Assembly (NCBI GenBank): GCA_016742275.1
Contig: JACVCD010000010.1
Coordinates: 145,258 to 209,257, forward strand
Direction of reading: 5' to 3'
Source of the DNA: Gemmatimonadaceae bacterium
Lineage (GTDB): Bacteria; Gemmatimonadota; Gemmatimonadetes; Gemmatimonadales; Gemmatimonadaceae
Length of the DNA: 64,000 nt
The notes beneath the pieces were generated by a model. The model did no database searches and was not told the DNA's origin. It saw only the letters and a program-made list of their open reading frames with translations. Positions 8,028 to 16,032 of this stretch are shown here, in pieces. The position numbers and the translations under genes were made by a program. Numbering within the stretch: position 1 is the first letter of the stretch; every line of letters begins with the position of its first letter.

Positions 8028-9770
8028 TTACACCTCCAGATTCGAGTCGGATCTCACTGCAGTGGAGGGCTCCTCCTGCATGGCGTGCTCGATCGCCGGG
8101 TTCACCGCTGACCGGTGACGACGGGACCGGACTTCGGCGGCCTTCGCGGGCATAGCCGGGTTCTCGAACACCCCGCGACGCGTGCGGCCGGCGGCGTAAT
8201 TCGGATCGTTGGCGAACAGCCACCGATGGGCGGCGCGCGCTTGATGGTGCACAATCCATGGTGCCACATGATGGAGGAAATGGTAGGCATCCCCGTTCGG
8301 ATGAAGCAGCCAGTGGATTGGTCCGATGTTGCTGAACGTGCCGTCACGTGTCGTCGTCCCGTTCGCGTAGTCGTGCTTCGCCGCCTCGGCGATGAAGCGA
8401 AGCACCGGCAGCACGACTACGAAGCCTATTACGACGTAGCGCAGCCAAAGTCCGATCGATATGGAGAGCGCGGAGCCGACCGAGGACGTTACGGCAGCAA
8501 ACTCGAGCACGAACGCGCCCGGCACGATGAACACGACGATGTGCCACGCGAGTGCGGTGATGAGGAGCTTAGAGTTGCTCCCGACGAGCCGCCACCAGCT
8601 CTCCATGTACGTGCCCATGACCCGCGCCATCTCCTTCGCGTAGCGCCACACAGAACCGCGGTCGAGTTTTGCCCAGAGGACTTGGAACCGGCGCTGGCAG
8701 GGATCTTCGTCATCACCCAGGTGCTCATGATGCACCTGGTGCGATGCCCGGAACGCCTTGACGGTTTGGATGACTGGAGTCGCCGCGAGGTAGTCTGCGA
8801 TCCGGTCGTTAAGCGGCTTATCGCGCGTCCAATTGTAGTGAGCGGCCTCGTGCACCAACGCCTCGAGCGCGCGGAACTGGCGAGCGACGAGGAGCAGCGT
8901 CACCGGATAACCGATCATCCAGACCGCCAGGGCGAAGGGCGCGTTCGACGCCCCCTCGGCGAGCAGCCAGTGCACGGCCACGAGCAACGGGATCGCGCCG
9001 ATGTCGCAAAGTGCGACGGCGATGCTGCGCCAGAGGTTGGCGTTTCCCCACTGCTTCCTCAAGTTCTTTTCGATGCCCGCCGGCAGACGATAGTCGAGAT
9101 CGAATTGCGTCGGTCGACGGGTCGACTCCTTCGCCTCCTCGGACGCCGCCGGAGCGCGGTTCGCCCCACGCTTGAGATTCCACGTGCGCGCCTCGCCGTC
9201 GGCGCGGAGAGGAAGGGTCGCACGGCTGGGAGCACCGGCGATCAGAGTCGGTCCGCGCGACGCACGCGCGAAGCGCCATGCGTGAGCCGGCAAAAACAGG
9301 CTGCCCTCAGCGTTGATCGCGCCCGCGCAAAGAATCGGCTGCACCGTGAAGATGCTGCCGCCGCTGAGCAACACCGACGGGAGCATACCCGCGACGTGGG
9401 TTCGCACCGCCGCGACGCCATTGGTCGCCGGTGTCGCGGTGGCAAGCACGTGACCGGCGATCATTGCGAGGCCCCCGCGTTTCCCCGCAGAGCCGGGAAC
9501 GATCTCGCCGACGACGAGGAACTCACCGTCGGATCCAACGAACTCGCCGCGCTCGAACATAGCGCCGAGCGCCTCGCTGTCCGCAAACCCTTCCGTCAAA
9601 GACGCGGCCATGACTAGAAGAAAATCGACGGGCATCCCGGTGCCCTGATCTGGGCGCGTCGTTGCCAATCGGCGGAGCACGTCGGCGGCCAGAGGGTAGT
9701 CCTGGGCATCAACCGCTTCCTGCAGGTCGAGAAGGAGAGGGAACTGCTGGCCAAGCGCGGTGGCACGCAT
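8028..9770 (-). CDS. Membrane fatty-acid desaturase fused to an unrecognised N-terminal domain
   Basis: The C-terminal ~360 residues carry the three histidine boxes of di-iron membrane desaturases or hydroxylases: HEAAH (about 307-311), HQVHH (344-348) and HFLHH (497-501). Hydrophobic membrane pairs separate them. Such enzymes use O2 to desaturate or hydroxylate acyl chains. The first ~215 residues form a soluble domain I do not recognise (segments GMPVDFLLVMAASLTEGF, EFLVVGEIVPGSAGKRGG). The ATG at 9770 is preferred because GAGG lies 5 nt upstream; a TTG at 9806 would add 12 residues. It precedes the B3/B4 gene by 1 bp and is divergent from the RelA-like gene. Confidence 0.8.
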   Translation of the reverse strand: MRATALGQQFPLLLDLQEAVDAQDYPLAADVLRRLATTRPDQGTGMPVDFLLVMAASLTEGFADSEALGAMFERGEFVGSDGEFLVVGEIVPGSAGKRGGLAMIAGHVLATATPATNGVAAVRTHVAGMLPSVLLSGGSIFTVQPILCAGAINAEGSLFLPAHAWRFARASRGPTLIAGAPSRATLPLRADGEARTWNLKRGANRAPAASEEAKESTRRPTQFDLDYRLPAGIEKNLRKQWGNANLWRSIAVALCDIGAIPLLVAVHWLLAEGASNAPFALAVWMIGYPVTLLLVARQFRALEALVHEAAHYNWTRDKPLNDRIADYLAATPVIQTVKAFRASHQVHHEHLGDDEDPCQRRFQVLWAKLDRGSVWRYAKEMARVMGTYMESWWRLVGSNSKLLITALAWHIVVFIVPGAFVLEFAAVTSSVGSALSISIGLWLRYVVIGFVVVLPVLRFIAEAAKHDYANGTTTRDGTFSNIGPIHWLLHPNGDAYHFLHHVAPWIVHHQARAAHRWLFANDPNYAAGRTRRGVFENPAMPAKAAEVRSRRHRSAVNPAIEHAMQEEPSTAVRSDSNLEV

Positions 9771-9862
9771 CGCGACCTCGGGGTGGGAGGGCGTATCGTC
9801 CAACAATGGGAATGTCCCGCAAACACAGCAAGCACCATGAATGTTCTACTATAACACCAAAC

Positions 9863-9899
9863 ATGACCTTGTTGGTCATTTCATGGTCTTAAAAAAGAC
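9863..9899. promoter_or_regulatory. Two adjacent inverted repeats in AT-rich divergent promoter region
   Basis: ATGACC-N5-GGTCAT occupies 9863-9879 and GTCTT-AAAA-AAGAC occupies 9886-9899. Both sit in the AT-rich stretch between the divergent desaturase and RelA-like genes. They could be operator sites for the winged-helix ATPase of this locus or short hairpins. Nothing but symmetry and position supports this. Confidence 0.35.
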
Positions 9900-9992
9900 T
9901 ACACTAGGACATGTATTTGCGCAACCCTATTAAATCTGGTGGCCTAAATCGGTATAAAACTCCTTTCGGTGACTATCTGATGTACATTTTGC

Positions 9993-10016
9993 GACGATTC
10001 CGAGATCATAATCGTC
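9993..10016. promoter_or_regulatory. Perfect 7-bp inverted repeat upstream of the leader ORF
   Basis: GACGATT (9993-9999) and AATCGTC (10010-10016) are perfect inverted arms with a 10-nt gap. Flanking bases ATCTGA (9976-9981) and TCAGAT (10015-10020) can extend the pairing around a bulge. The element lies 51 bp before the leader ORF start, so it could be an operator or a 5' leader hairpin. Confidence 0.4.
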
Positions 10017-10067
10017 AGATATGATCCAATTTCCCTTTCGAATCTGGATTTTTGAGGTGAAACGCAG

Positions 10068-10136
10068 ATGAGCTTTGATTCCTTAGGTGCTAGCGGGCCG
10101 GTTCGTTCCACAACACCAAGCCGGGCGGTTCGATGA
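10068..10136 (+). CDS. 22-residue leader ORF translationally coupled to the RelA-like ATPase gene
   Basis: An ATG at 10068 follows GAGGTG with an 8-nt gap and opens 22 codons starting MSFDSLGASG, with five serines. Its TGA (10134-10136) overlaps the ATG of the next gene (10133) as ATGA, so ribosomes finishing it could restart on the large gene. The large gene has no comparable ribosome-binding site outside this ORF. Because the downstream product carries a tRNA/ribosome-sensing module, a leader-peptide control step is attractive. That is inference; the ORF could also be chance. Confidence 0.45.
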   Translation: MSFDSLGASGPVRSTTPSRAVR

Positions 10137-12385
10137 TCACGGTTAAGACACCGAAGGGCGACGAGCGCAAGCTGAAGGCCGGGTCGACTGTTCTTGAGTT
10201 CGCTGAGCAACTCCATTCGAACATCCTCCTGCACGCGATCGGAGCGCGGATTCTCCGAGAAGGCGCAACCACCCCTCACCGTGTCGGCCTCTTACATGGG
10301 CTTCGAGACGGCGATACCGTCGAGATCGAGATGGCGATGACGCCGCAACCGATCCGTCACGACATCGCCATGCGCATGACAGCGAGGTCGCGCCGCAGCT
10401 TGCGCGCCGCTTATCGCGAGGCTGCCTCGCGCCGCGGGAGGGCGTATCTGCAGCGCCGTCTGATCGAGGCGGGAATCTGGCCGGTCCAGGATCAAGATGC
10501 GCTCGATGAGATCGTGCAGGATTCGCTCGCACACGCGCGCGCGCGTAATCGGTTGCGCCGCGAGATCGTCACGATCGAGGACTTCTATCAGGAGCTATAC
10601 GACTATTTTCACGGTCGACCGGTACCGGGGCGCCTGCAGCCACATCGCATCGAGCACATGCTGCGACTAGTCTTCGAACGGAGCGCACTCCCTATTGCTC
10701 GGGCCGCGTTCGGCCGTCTCGCGGCCGAAGTGCAACTCATGAAACATTGTCGAGTATGCGCTGGCACCACTCTCGTGGCGCCGCTATTCGAGCTCCGAAA
10801 CGACGGGATCGTCTGCCACGATCAACGTCATCCATGCGCGGAAGCAAAAGCCGCCGACTGCTATCCACTGCCTCCGCACAATGCGCAGTACTTTTTTATT
10901 GAGGCGAGCGACCGTAGTGGGTTGGTCGCCGACGTGGGAGACGTATTCGAGGAGGCCGATGTTCAGCTAGACGAGCTCCTCGCGCGCGTGATCGGGCGTC
11001 GGACAGCCGCGATTCGTGCACGGGTCGAGCCAAGTTCGCAGGAGACGATTAACCGCGTGGGGATATTGCTACGTCAAGTGCACGGCGTTGATCCTGAAGG
11101 AGTCTTTGGCCCGGAGGATCCGATATCCGCTACGGAAGCACTTCATTTCGACCCACGTCAACTCGCACGTGAGGTGCGCAAATCGTTCCCGATTGCTCCG
11201 TACGATGTTGGCGAGCGCATTCGGCGTGAAGAACGGCTATACGGCCGTGATGACGAACTCTCGGACTTGTGCCGTCGCATCGAGGCGTCAATCAACTTCG
11301 ACGAGCCAGAAGATGGGTCCATTTTCATCCACGGTCCGTTCAAGATCGGAAAATCCTCGCTTGTTTCGACCGCGCTTGCCGTCATCCGACGGACCCACTC
11401 TGGCTCTCTTGTATCAACGCACCTCGATGCGGTACGCGGTGAGCCATGGACGCAGTATTTCGAGCGTGTGTTGGACGATCTTTGGGTGCAGGCAGCACCA
11501 TTACTCGATGCAGCGCCGGGTGAAAATTGGCGCAATATGCTCGAGACTTGGGGTGTAAAGGATGGCTCACGCGCGGCCGCGCTGCTGCACCTCACTCGCA
11601 CGATCATAGATCATCGCGTCCCCGTCGTTATTGCGATCGACGAAGTGGTATGGCTGCTTCTCAAGATCAGCACGGACCCCCAAGCTTCTGCAGTTTGTGC
11701 ACAAGCGTTAAATATGCTGCGCGATCAGCGCGGCGTATCATTGGTTCTGGTAGGGCCCGACCTGATCGGACTGGATATGGATCATAACGTTAGTACCGTG
11801 ATACGCACATCACGAAAGATGGAAGTCAAATCGCTGACTCGCGACAGGTGCGTAGAATTGCTTCTTGCCCAGAAATCTCGCTTGCCCATCGAGGCTGAGG
11901 ATGCAGTACAGACCGCCGTCTTTCACGAGACGCTCGGTCGGCCTTACTGGACTCAACTGATTGCGAGCGAGGTTTGGAACGATGTTGTGGCGACTGCTGA
12001 CGGGACTTGGCACGCAGGTGCGATCCGATATACTGCTGAAGCATTTTCGCGTGCACGAGATAAGGTGAGTAAGCTCGTGCTCCCCTTCGAGCAGCAATAC
12101 CGTCCGTTTCTTGACGGCAAACAAGCGAAACTGACTCGAGCGGCCCTTCAGCTGTTCGTCGACGACGTACGATCGGACAAGCATGAGGGCATGACGCTCA
12201 TCGAGATTCAAGAACGCCTCGGAACGGTTTTTCCGAACATATCAAGTGAATTTCCCCGATGGCTTCAGGATATGGAAGCCGTCGGTACGCTTGTTCGTTT
12301 CCACGCGTCTGAGACTTGGCATATGGCTCCAATCCTAGCGAGACACTTGGACACGAACGGCATCTTAAACGGCCCTCTATCATGA
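10133..12385 (+). CDS. RelA/SpoT-type regulatory half (TGS-helical-Cys-ACT) fused to a STAND-like ATPase
   Basis: Residues 1-66 are a TGS domain (TPKGDERKLKAGSTVLEF ... GLRDGDTVEIEM). Residues ~80-190 match the RelA helical domain (TARSRRSLRAAYREAASRRG). Residues 205-243 are a Cys/His cluster (Cys206, 209, 228, 235, 243) in the position of the RelA zinc-finger/CC domain, and 252-318 are an ACT domain (FFIEASDRSGLVADVGDVF). The HD hydrolase and ppGpp synthetase domains are absent. Instead an NTPase follows: the entry motif YGRDDEL (370-376), Walker A GPFKIGKSS (401-409), Walker B VVIAIDE (498-504), and a probable winged helix at the C-terminus. In RelA these regulatory domains bind deacyl-tRNA on the ribosome. 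A tRNA- or starvation-gated ATPase is therefore inferred. The gene overlaps the next one by 4 bp (ATGA). Confidence 0.82.
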   Translation: MITVKTPKGDERKLKAGSTVLEFAEQLHSNILLHAIGARILREGATTPHRVGLLHGLRDGDTVEIEMAMTPQPIRHDIAMRMTARSRRSLRAAYREAASRRGRAYLQRRLIEAGIWPVQDQDALDEIVQDSLAHARARNRLRREIVTIEDFYQELYDYFHGRPVPGRLQPHRIEHMLRLVFERSALPIARAAFGRLAAEVQLMKHCRVCAGTTLVAPLFELRNDGIVCHDQRHPCAEAKAADCYPLPPHNAQYFFIEASDRSGLVADVGDVFEEADVQLDELLARVIGRRTAAIRARVEPSSQETINRVGILLRQVHGVDPEGVFGPEDPISATEALHFDPRQLAREVRKSFPIAPYDVGERIRREERLYGRDDELSDLCRRIEASINFDEPEDGSIFIHGPFKIGKSSLVSTALAVIRRTHSGSLVSTHLDAVRGEPWTQYFERVLDDLWVQAAPLLDAAPGENWRNMLETWGVKDGSRAAALLHLTRTIIDHRVPVVIAIDEVVWLLLKISTDPQASAVCAQALNMLRDQRGVSLVLVGPDLIGLDMDHNVSTVIRTSRKMEVKSLTRDRCVELLLAQKSRLPIEAEDAVQTAVFHETLGRPYWTQLIASEVWNDVVATADGTWHAGAIRYTAEAFSRARDKVSKLVLPFEQQYRPFLDGKQAKLTRAALQLFVDDVRSDKHEGMTLIEIQERLGTVFPNISSEFPRWLQDMEAVGTLVRFHASETWHMAPILARHLDTNGILNGPLS

Positions 12386-13848
12386 ACACTGCTGTCACGG
12401 GGTTGCCTGACTACCGACCGACTGGAGCCGATGCGCTCTTTCGTCCGCTTTTTGTCAGTAGCATCGAACCTCGTATGGACCGTGCGGTATTGATACTCCG
12501 CGCTCCCCGTGCGTGTGGGAAGACCGAGTTAGTCGAGATTATCACGGAACGACTCGCAATTCCGCCAGAACACATTATCGACGGAAAGGCTCACGACGCG
12601 GCACAAGCGCTCATCGATCTTCAGAAGGCAATTCGCTCGACACCGGACTCCTCAATATCTCGCCTCGTAATCGATGATGCCGATGAACTCATTCTCAGGA
12701 ACCCCGTCGACAGCGAGCGTGGCGAAGGGCTGAGGACAGCGTTCGAGACGTTGATTTCCGACGCCAACGCATCCAAACCGAGAGTCCGATTAGTCTTGAC
12801 GATCACGCTCCCTCCCGAGCGGATCAACGAGCCAAGTCAGCTTATTTCAGATGTGCTGCGGACGACCCCAATCGAGCCCACAGCGCTTCCCGAAGCAATT
12901 TGGCGCGCCGCTCTTCAGGTAGCGGTCGCGGAGGTCGTTCACGATGGGCAGCATCAGACATGGCGGGATAAATCGCTCGCGGAATCTCTGTTTCAGTTGA
13001 GTGGTGGCCACCCATCTCTGATGGTCGCTGGACTCGACGCACTCGGCGCGCTCTTCGGCGTGCAGGCCGATCCCGAATTGGAGCGTCGTCGGGAGGATGA
13101 TGATTTCGTTCGCGGAGTCGTCACTGCCGCGATGCGCTACGACGGTGGCCGGCCAATCCGGAAGCAAATCCTGCGAATGCGTGACGTGAACAGCCAAGAG
13201 GAAGCAGCACTAGTTGAGAGCGCATTCGATGCACTCAAGTCGCAACTCGACGTAGCAGGCCATGATTTCTTTACACTCCCTGTTCCTCAAGGGGAACTGT
13301 TGCTCGCGGCTGGGCTCATTCGGCTCGTCGACCCAAGACTTCCAGGTACATTCGCGTTATGGGGTGGGCAGTTCGTCGAAGTGGTACGGACCGCTCTTGC
13401 AGCTCCCGCACAGCACACTTTCGACTCGTCCTCAGACGGAAGGAATTCAACCATTCGTTCCACAGATACCGAGGCTCCTAAGTTCGTCGAGCCTCGCCCC
13501 CTTCCGGGCTCAAGACGCGGAGAGCTGCGTCTCGTAAGCCCAGACGGTGAGCAGCCGACCGCGAATCTCACGCCGCAGTCATGGCTTATCGCAAGCGAAA
13601 TTATTAAGGCGAACGGTGGCGTTATCAGCGTCAAGCGTATCTGTGACTTGCTCTTTCCTGAGACAAGTGAAGGTGAGGAAGAGCAGTCGACAACGGCCCA
13701 GAACATGAGCAAGACGATGACCGCGATCCAGCGGATGCTCAAGGAGATCGCCCGCACGACGGAGAGGCCGATCGTGAATGTTCGAGGCGAAGGGTACCGG
13801 TTCGATCGGGAGCACTATCAGCTGCGCGGACTCGTCAATCAAGAGTGA
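12382..13848 (+). CDS. AAA/STAND-like ATPase with C-terminal OmpR-type winged helix
   Basis: The 488-residue product has Walker A RAPRACGKTE (about 40-49) and Walker B RLVIDDADE (about 94-102). A helical region follows with a STAND-like sensor segment (LFQLSGGHPSLMVAGLDAL). A ~95-residue C-terminal winged helix ends in NVRGEGYRFD, the OmpR/PhoB transcriptional signature. No receiver domain is present. The ATG at 12382 overlaps the previous stop as ATGA. It probably works with the RelA-like ATPase, perhaps as the DNA-binding output, and could act on the palindromes at 9.86-10.02 kb. Exact function unknown. Confidence 0.78.
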   Translation: MNTAVTGLPDYRPTGADALFRPLFVSSIEPRMDRAVLILRAPRACGKTELVEIITERLAIPPEHIIDGKAHDAAQALIDLQKAIRSTPDSSISRLVIDDADELILRNPVDSERGEGLRTAFETLISDANASKPRVRLVLTITLPPERINEPSQLISDVLRTTPIEPTALPEAIWRAALQVAVAEVVHDGQHQTWRDKSLAESLFQLSGGHPSLMVAGLDALGALFGVQADPELERRREDDDFVRGVVTAAMRYDGGRPIRKQILRMRDVNSQEEAALVESAFDALKSQLDVAGHDFFTLPVPQGELLLAAGLIRLVDPRLPGTFALWGGQFVEVVRTALAAPAQHTFDSSSDGRNSTIRSTDTEAPKFVEPRPLPGSRRGELRLVSPDGEQPTANLTPQSWLIASEIIKANGGVISVKRICDLLFPETSEGEEEQSTTAQNMSKTMTAIQRMLKEIARTTERPIVNVRGEGYRFDREHYQLRGLVNQE

Positions 13849-13862
13849 GAGAACGGTACAGA

Positions 13863-15143
13863 CCGGGTAGATCGGCAACAGAGTAGTCCAGCAGCATGGG
13901 TAACAGTTGCCCCATAGCGTGCACAGCGAGCCCCCTTTCTGCGAGGTCGCTGATGCCTTGGGCAGAGATTGGCCCGATGGAAGCCCGCCTGCAGTTTGTG
14001 CGGGACGCGTTGAGTGATCGTTTCACGATGAGCGAGCTCTGCGCGCGCTATGGCGTGAGTCGACGGATCGGATACAAATGGCTCGCGCGGTACGAAGCGG
14101 AAGGGCGGCCCGGACTGCAGGATCGCAGTCGCGCCCCCATCAGTGTCCGCATCGTATTCCGCAGGCGGTCGAAGCCCTCCTCGTGCAGGAGCGACAGGCG
14201 CACCCGTTCTGGGGCGCACGGAAGCTGCTCAAGGTGCTCGCGACGCGCTTTCCGAAGATTCCGCGGTGGCCGGCGCCGAGCACCACCGCGGATCTACTCG
14301 CTCGTCATGGCTTGGTGCAAAAGCGTCGGCGGCGGCGCCTGTCGACCCATCCGGGGATTGTGCGACCGACCACCGCGGCACCGAATGATCTGTGGACCGC
14401 CGACTTCAAAGGGGAGTTTCGTACCGGGAATGGGTGGTACTGCTATCCGCTGACCATCGCCGATCAGCACACGCGCTTTCTCCTGGCGTGCCGTGGTTTG
14501 CTCTCGACCAAGACGGTCACCGCCAAGCCCGTGTTCGAGCGCGTGTTTCGCGAGTATGGCCCGCCCGTCGCGATACGCACGGACAACGGCGTCCCGTTCG
14601 CGACACAGGCGATTCACGCGCTCTCATACTTAAACGTGTGGTGGATGCAACTCGCCATCGGCCATCAACGCATTCACCCGGGTGTCCGCAGGAGAATGGT
14701 GCGCACGAGCGCATACATCGCACGCTCAAGCGCCAGGCCATCAAACCGGTGCGCGGGAACTGCGCGGCGCAGCAACGCAACTTTGATGCGTTCCAACGCG
14801 AGTACAACACCGAGCGACCGCATGAGCGACTCAACCAAGAAACGCCAGCCTCGCAGTACCACCCGTCGCCGAGATCCTATCCGGATCGTCTGCCGACTCC
14901 GGAATACCCGGGGCACTTCCTTGTCAAAAAGATCACAACCGGGGACGTTTCGCTTTCGCGATCGGCTGCTCTACCTCGCCAATACCATGGTCGATCAACA
15001 CATGGGATTGGAAGAAACGGACGATGGCATTTGGACGATCCACTTCAACACGGTCTTGCTCGCCGAGCGCGACTATCGCATCACGGGGTGACTGAAAAAG
15101 TGTTACCCATGTTGCTGGATTTTTCTGTTACCCATCATCCCGG
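13863..15143. mobile_element. IS481-family insertion sequence, decayed
   Basis: The element is bounded by imperfect inverted repeats of about 43 bp at 13863-13905 and 15101-15143. Their inner 19 bp match 18/19 (TCCAGCAGCATGGGTAACA at 13887-13905 against the complement of 15101-15119). It contains a frameshifted IS481-type transposase. The true ends could be closer in, at TGGGTAACA (13897) and TGTTACCCA (15101-15109). No clear target duplication was found. It separates the RelA-like locus from the cassette array, and its right end overlaps the 3' end of the HEPN-like gene at 15128. Confidence 0.8.
13953..15091 (+). pseudogene. IS481-family transposase with three frameshifts
   Basis: The N-terminal helix-turn-helix (FTMSELCARYGVSRRIGYKW) is in the first frame to ~14140. 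The integrase core continues in the second frame to ~14690 (DLWTADFKG, IRTDNGVPF), in the third frame to ~14941 (CPQENGAHERIHRTLKRQ), and back in the second frame to the stop at 15091. The D-D-E residues all survive, but in different frames. The first break falls at a run of five C (near 14135-14139). A single programmed shift is normal in some IS families, but three breaks point to decay or low-quality sequence. Confidence 0.85.
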
Positions 15144-15841
15144 CTGTTCACGGCGAGATCGGTAGCGGCAACCATCATGTCGCGCATTGCATCGGCGAGC
15201 CACGTTAGGAGCGCTCGAAACTCCGCCTCATCGCCGGCTAACGCGTTGTGACTCCAACGTTCCGCGAACGCCAGCAGTTGTGCTGGTGGTAGAGGAACGC
15301 CGGCCGATGCATAGACGATTCGCGGGATGTCTGAACGATGCGTCATCGTGTTTCGGAAGTCGGTCCAGAGCTCCCATTCTCCAGAATCAAGGCGAGCGCG
15401 GATCACATCCGTTAGCCGAGCATTCGGTAGTTCGGCCATCAGCTGATCGCGAAGCCATCTCAAGCTGCTTCGTCGTCGGTTTCCCTCGTCAAAAGCAAAT
15501 GCAGGGGGAGTGAGCACGGATAGAAGCGCGTGACAGGAATATGAGATCGTCTCAAGCGATGCGACCCCGCACGAGAACATGCCGTACAGGGCTCTCTCCC
15601 TTGCATACTGGGTTTCGAAACCGGCCTGGACGCCAACCGAACGCCATGAGTCCACGATCTCCGAAGCGTATTCCGCGCATGCGCGGAAACGCCAGCCGAT
15701 CAGGTTGCACGCACCGTTAAACTCGCGATGAGGCTCAGACGGCTGGGTAAGCCGCCTGCGCGCGGCTTCATAAAATTGGACAAACTCCGCTAGAGGGAAA
15801 TCCGGCGGCAGTTCCAACTGGTGAGGACTACTGAATGGCAC
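15128..15841 (-). CDS. HEPN-like cassette protein
   Basis: I do not recognise a named family for this 237-residue protein. It is mainly helical and carries DFRNTMTHRSD near residue 163, which fits the HEPN Rx4H motif (R-N-T-M-T-H) with Asn after Arg, as in HEPN ribonucleases. Its stop codon lies inside the right-hand inverted repeat of the IS481 element, so the natural C-terminus and any following attC site may have been lost. An attC site begins 28 bp upstream of its start, which makes it a cassette read on the minus strand. An RNase or toxin role is inferred only from the motif. Confidence 0.6.
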   Translation of the reverse strand: MPFSSPHQLELPPDFPLAEFVQFYEAARRRLTQPSEPHREFNGACNLIGWRFRACAEYASEIVDSWRSVGVQAGFETQYARERALYGMFSCGVASLETISYSCHALLSVLTPPAFAFDEGNRRRSSLRWLRDQLMAELPNARLTDVIRARLDSGEWELWTDFRNTMTHRSDIPRIVYASAGVPLPPAQLLAFAERWSHNALAGDEAEFRALLTWLADAMRDMMVAATDLAVNSRDDG

Positions 15842-15869
15842 GTCGGGTGTTCATTGTGGGTTGGTAGCT

Positions 15870-15979
15870 ACCTAACGCTCGCGTTCTGTTCCGCGCCCTC
15901 CAGTAGGTTGCGGCCAAGGGGCGGAGCGAGCAAGGCCGCAATCATTAACGGCGCTGTCAACAGCAACACACTGTTAAGC
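15870..15979 (-). other. Integron attC recombination site
   Basis: Read on the minus strand, the site begins GCTTAAC (R'' consensus RYYYAAC) and ends GTTAGGT (R' consensus GTTRRRY). Between them the arms pair imperfectly (TTGCTGTTGACAGCGCC against GGCGCGGAACAGAA), and an inner perfect 8-bp stem TTGCGGCC/GGCCGCAA closes the loop. Its 110-bp length equals that of the second site at 18424. It follows the gene at 16033 and precedes the gene ending at 15841, as expected between two cassettes. Confidence 0.8.
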
Positions 15980-16032
15980 AACACTGGCACACGACCGCCC
16001 GATCTAAGGAGAGAACGCCAGAACTCGTCGAC

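Noticed and set aside
8115..9617. 500-codon open frame on the plus strand opposite the desaturase gene
   Set aside because: Composition is Arg/Asp-rich without domains, and it is wholly antisense to a gene with three conserved His boxes; it is a GC-skew shadow.
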